The notes below the pieces were generated by a model. The model worked only from the letters and a program-made list of their open reading frames with translations, was not told where the DNA came from and made no database searches. A program made the position numbers and the translations under genes. From contig CAYQQU010000029.1 in NCBI GenBank assembly GCA_964419545.1, positions 1 to 64,000 of the forward strand: a stretch of DNA of 64,000 bases. Direction: 5' to 3'. The stretch's first letter is position 1. Every line of letters starts with the position of its first letter. This DNA is from CAYQQU01 sp964419545. Lineage in GTDB: Bacteria; Bacteroidota; Bacteroidia; Chitinophagales; Saprospiraceae. Positions 61,189 through 64,000 of this stretch are shown in pieces.

Positions 61189-61830
61189 TCAAGAGCCGCC
61201 CTCCGGCCGTTCTTCCAGCAGCATATCGATATCCTTCAGAAACTGATCGACCGATTTCGGGTCGGTGCCGTCGCAGAAAGAGCGGACGTAGCGGTTGGAA
61301 TCTACCAGGATGAGGCGGCCGCTATGGTCGAAGCCGCCGGGCGCGTCGGGGTTTTCGGTGGCGATGCTGAAGTAGTCGTCGGCGATGCCGTAGATCTCCT
61401 GCTTATCGCCCGTCACAAAATGCCATTTGGGAGCGGAGACGCCGAGGTTTTCGGCGTACCGTTTGAGCCGCCCCACCGTATCCCTTTTGGTGTCGATGCT
61501 GTGGGAGAGCAGCAGCAGCCGGTCTTCGTCTTTGAATTTTTCGTACACCCGCAGCATCTGTCGTTTCACGATAGGGCAGATGGTAGGGCAGGAGGTGAAA
61601 AAGAAGTCGGCCACGTAGGCCTTGCCGGCGAAATCGGCATTGGTCACCTGTTGGCTGTCCTGATTGACAAACCGGAAATCGGGAATGGTGTGGTAAACCG
61701 TATCCCCGTCAACGAAGTCGCGATAGCCCAGGATGGGCAGCGTCTGTTCGGTTGGCGGGCCGCTGCAGGCTGTGATCATAGCGATCAGCAGCGCCAGGCC
61801 CGGCAGGAAATTATTCCATTTTCGGATCAT
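61189..61830 (-). CDS. SCO1/SenC family lipoprotein
   Basis: A 213-residue thioredoxin-fold protein. The N terminus MIRKWNNFLPGLALLIAMITAC ends in a lipobox Cys22. The copper site is complete: Cys-x3-Cys in FTSCPTICPIVKRQM and His in GGFDHSGRLILVD. Known members deliver copper to the CuA centre of cytochrome c oxidase or act as thiol reductases. The gene overlaps the preceding lipoprotein gene by 20 bases, so the two are translationally coupled. No oxidase subunit is in the window. Confidence 0.88.
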   Translation of the reverse strand: MIRKWNNFLPGLALLIAMITACSGPPTEQTLPILGYRDFVDGDTVYHTIPDFRFVNQDSQQVTNADFAGKAYVADFFFTSCPTICPIVKRQMLRVYEKFKDEDRLLLLSHSIDTKRDTVGRLKRYAENLGVSAPKWHFVTGDKQEIYGIADDYFSIATENPDAPGGFDHSGRLILVDSNRYVRSFCDGTDPKSVDQFLKDIDMLLEERPEGGS

Positions 61831-62281
61831 CCACTAAAGCTTTTGCGTTATCGATACTGCTGAGGATCTGGTCGCGCACCTCGGCAATTTTCTTTTCTTC
61901 GGTATTCAGGTACTCGACGATGCCCTCGTGCGCCAGCGAATCGCGCAACTCGCCGAGCTGCTTGATGCCGTACATCCAGTCCCACATCCCTTTGTCGGCC
62001 GCCTCCAGCTGTTGAACAGCCTGCGACAGTTCCTGTTTTTCGGCCTCCGGGGCGGTCTCCATTCGTTCTTTCAGCTGTTCCGTCAGGCGGTTCACTTCGC
62101 TCATGCGGGGCATGACCTCGTCGTGGACGGCCATGACCTCCTCCCACTTTTTCTGTTGGATTTGCATATTGCCGCGGTCGATGTTCTGTTCTTCCACCTC
62201 CGCTTTCTGTTCTCCGCTCTTCGGCTTACAAGCGACGGCCAGGAGGCCGATCAGGAGAAAAATGATGCTTTTCGTTTGCAT
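61811..62281 (-). CDS. Helical lipoprotein coupled to the SCO protein
   Basis: A 156-residue lipoprotein (MQTKSIIFLLIGLLAVAC, lipobox Cys18) with a long coiled-coil-like body: KKWEEVMAVHDEVMPRMSEV, LTEQLKERMETAPEAEKQEL and GMWDWMYGIKQLGELRDSL. The KWEEVMAVHDEVMPRM stretch is seen in Bacteroidota proteins loosely named viral A-type inclusion proteins, which have no proven role. Its end overlaps the start of the SCO gene by 20 bases. That suggests work in the same envelope process, perhaps copper handling or cytochrome assembly, which is inference from position. Confidence 0.7.
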   Translation of the reverse strand: MQTKSIIFLLIGLLAVACKPKSGEQKAEVEEQNIDRGNMQIQQKKWEEVMAVHDEVMPRMSEVNRLTEQLKERMETAPEAEKQELSQAVQQLEAADKGMWDWMYGIKQLGELRDSLAHEGIVEYLNTEEKKIAEVRDQILSSIDNAKALVDDPKME

Positions 62282-62437
62282 AGGTCGGATTTTGTTTTAT
62301 AAATCAAAGGTATTTTTTTCGGCAATTGTTTATGGCGGGCGGCAAAACGGACTGCAGTAAAAATATCGTAAAATTGTGGGTGTGGATGGTGATCGCCATC
62401 AAAAGGAAAAAATATTAAAGCAAAATCCTGACCGAGC

Positions 62438-63652
62438 ATGACTGAAACCTACATCATCGACGCGATACGCACGCCGATCGGCAAATTCGGCGGCGCCTTG
62501 TCTACCATCCGCACCGACGACCTGGCGGCGCACGTCATCCGCACCCTGACGGAGCGCCATCCCGACATCCCCCTCGACGCTTATGACGACGTCATCCTGG
62601 GCTGCGCCAACCAGGCCGGCGAAGACAACCGCAACGTGGCCCGCATGGCCCTGCTGCTGGCCGGCCTGCCCTTCACCGTGCCCGGCGAGACCGTCAACCG
62701 CCTGTGCGCCTCCGGCATGTCGGCCGTCATCCACGCCCACCGCGCCGTCACCACCGGCGACGGCGACCTTTTCATCAGCGGCGGTGTGGAGCACATGACG
62801 CGCGGCCCCTGGGTGATCTCCAAAGTATCCAAACCTTTCGGCCGCGACGCGCAGATGCACGACTCCAGCTTCGGCTGGCGCTTTGTCAACCCCCAGATGA
62901 AAGAACTTTACGGTACCCACAGCATGGGCCAGACCGCCGAAAACCTGGTCGAAAAATACGGCATCTCCCGCGAAGACCAGGACCGTTTTGCTTACCACTC
63001 CCAGCGCAAAGCGGCCGCCGCCCAGGCCGGCGGCCGGCTGGCGGAAGAGATCGTCCCGGTATCCATCCCTCAGCGCAAAGCCGACCCGATTGAATTTAAG
63101 GACGATGAATTTATCCGTCCGGGCACGACCTTGGAAGTATTGTCCAAACTCCGTCCGGCTTTCAAATCCGCCGAAGAAGGCGGCGCCGTCACCGCCGGCA
63201 ACGCTTCCGGCCTCAACGACGGCGCGGCAGCCGTACTGGTCGCTTCGGATAGTGCAGTAAAACGATACGGCCTCCAGCCGCTGGCGCGTATTGTCAGCTC
63301 TGCCGTCGTGGGCGTAGAGCCGCGCATCATGGGCATCGGCCCCGTCTACGCCTCCCAGAAGGCTCTGAAAAAAGCCGGCCTCACCCTCGACCAGATGGAC
63401 ATTATCGAGATCAACGAGGCTTTTGCGGCCCAGGTGCTGGCCTGCACCCGGGAACTGGGGCTGGCGGACGACGATCCGCGGATCAATCCCAACGGTGGGG
63501 CGATTGCCATCGGGCATCCATTAGGTGTGACCGGGGCGCGGATCTTGCAGACGGCGGCGATTGAGTTGCATAAGCAGCAGCAGAAATACGCGTTGGTGAC
63601 GATGTGTGTGGGGGTGGGGCAAGGGTATGCGGTGGTGATTAAGCGGGGGTGA
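62438..63652 (+). CDS. Thiolase, 3-oxoadipyl-CoA/acetyl-CoA acyltransferase type
   Basis: A 404-residue thiolase that would cleave a 3-ketoacyl-CoA with CoA, releasing acetyl-CoA. The nucleophilic Cys is in VNRLCASGMSAV, the His in GGAIAIGHPLGVTGAR, and the second Cys in TMCVGVGQG. The segments DDVILGCANQAGEDNRNVARM and SSFGWRFVNPQM resemble PcaF/PaaJ (3-oxoadipyl-CoA thiolase) more than FadA, so aromatic or phenylacetate breakdown is the first guess. The 3-hydroxyacyl-CoA dehydrogenase at 5920 could be its partner, though distant. The stop leads directly into a G/T-rich tract. Confidence 0.85.
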   Translation: MTETYIIDAIRTPIGKFGGALSTIRTDDLAAHVIRTLTERHPDIPLDAYDDVILGCANQAGEDNRNVARMALLLAGLPFTVPGETVNRLCASGMSAVIHAHRAVTTGDGDLFISGGVEHMTRGPWVISKVSKPFGRDAQMHDSSFGWRFVNPQMKELYGTHSMGQTAENLVEKYGISREDQDRFAYHSQRKAAAAQAGGRLAEEIVPVSIPQRKADPIEFKDDEFIRPGTTLEVLSKLRPAFKSAEEGGAVTAGNASGLNDGAAAVLVASDSAVKRYGLQPLARIVSSAVVGVEPRIMGIGPVYASQKALKKAGLTLDQMDIIEINEAFAAQVLACTRELGLADDDPRINPNGGAIAIGHPLGVTGARILQTAAIELHKQQQKYALVTMCVGVGQGYAVVIKRG

Positions 63653-63720
63653 GTTTGAGTTTGAGCGTGGGTGTGGACATTGGAAGTGAGGTTGAGGTTC
63701 AGGTTCAGGTTGAGGTTGAG
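63645..63720. repeat. Hexamer tract after the thiolase gene
   Basis: GGGGGTGAGTTTGAGTTTGAGCGTGGGTGTGG is followed by GAGGTTGAGGTTCAGG-type units. The first half recalls the tracts at 4501 and 60045; the second shares GAGGTTGAGG with the array at 44147. Confidence 0.75.
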
Positions 63721-63907
63721 GGCTCCGCGAGCGTCTTTGTTCCGCTCGTCCCAGTCTCCCGACTGGGGGTGATATCTTGGGGTCGCTGACCGCAAATAGG
63801 GATATTCAGTAAAACGGTGTGCAGCGGCGTCCGATCAATGGCAGGAAAGATGGCGAAATAGGCTGTGGGCATGTGGAGACGGGTTGAAAGATTGGCCGGA
63901 CGACTGG
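63721..63907. other. Gene-free right end of the window
   Basis: No supported gene begins between the thiolase stop and the right edge. Short open frames on both strands are interrupted by repeats and lack recognisable composition. The following gene, if any, starts beyond 64000. Confidence 0.4.
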
Positions 63908-63965
63908 GGAAATGGAACGGAAGAACGGAAGAACGGATGAACGGATGAACGGAAGAACGGATGAA
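63908..63965. repeat. Octamer tandem array
   Basis: Six octamers alternate CGGAAGAA and CGGATGAA in the order A A T T A T, from about 63918 to 63965, preceded by partial units. It is a simple-sequence tract with no visible gene role. Confidence 0.8.
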
Positions 63966-64000
63966 TTGCTTTTGCACGGTTGAGGGATGCCTTCCATCTG

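Overview
The window looks like a chromosomal segment of a GC-rich marine-type Bacteroidota, most probably of the Saprospiria (Lewinella/Phaeodactylibacter-like). The grounds are family content and signals, not a database match. Four secreted proteins end in type IX secretion (T9SS) C-terminal sorting domains. Two PepSY-like proteins, a GbsR/MarR regulator and a YkoF-type small protein are typical of the group. Several genes are preceded by the Bacteroidota promoter form (TTTG, about 19-20 bp, TAnnTTTG). No tRNA, rRNA, CRISPR array, prophage or plasmid backbone is seen.

Layout. 1-1500: a terminator from an upstream gene, a palindromic repeat and an apparently intact IS4-family insertion sequence. 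1.6-9.5 kb: small membrane and secreted proteins, a short phosphoglycerate dehydrogenase (serA type), a T9SS-exported esterase, 3-hydroxyacyl-CoA dehydrogenase, a DUF4197 lipoprotein and folB. 9.6-25.3 kb: housekeeping genes, namely glutaryl-CoA-type dehydrogenase, an OmpA-family protein, aroA, phoH, a run of SAM hydrolase/ABM monooxygenase/aroB, penicillin-binding protein 1A, a HEAT-cyclophilin lipoprotein, gcvT and a GbsR-type regulator. 25.4-30.7 kb: two large exported enzymes (modular PhoD-type phosphatase, M36 metallopeptidase). 31-37.5 kb: rlmB, a tandem-repeat array, an S24/LexA-like repressor, a YkoF-like protein, ftsK and a GNAT-like protein. 37.6-47.4 kb: a duplicated divergent gene pair, each a helical-repeat protein next to a giant T9SS-exported protein. 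47.4-55 kb: a mostly minus-strand run with asnS, a DUF393 protein, radA, a DksA/TraR-type zinc finger, a Bax-inhibitor-1 protein, DUF2721 and a nitrilase. 55-63.7 kb: an unknown protein, flavin reductase, a YwaF-type membrane protein, a CHAT/TPR protein with both catalytic residues replaced, a NUDIX hydrolase, a SCO protein with a lipoprotein partner, and a thiolase of the 3-oxoadipyl-CoA type.

How the genes fit together. 3-hydroxyacyl-CoA dehydrogenase, glutaryl-CoA-type dehydrogenase and thiolase form a scattered acyl-CoA degradation theme. aroA and aroB supply the shikimate pathway, and PBP1A and ftsK serve wall growth and division. The T9SS cargo (esterase, M36 peptidase and the two duplicated-pair proteins) fits a polymer-degrading surface lifestyle.

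The intergenic DNA is the most unusual part. It holds a dispersed palindromic repeat family with CCGGATTATTCATGG termini, a second dispersed repeat, two long imperfect palindromes, hexameric GTGTGR tracts in convergent gaps, a 74-bp tandem array and a heptamer-rich array. A promoter-to-terminator unit without an ORF at about 51.93-52.15 kb may encode an unassigned small RNA.
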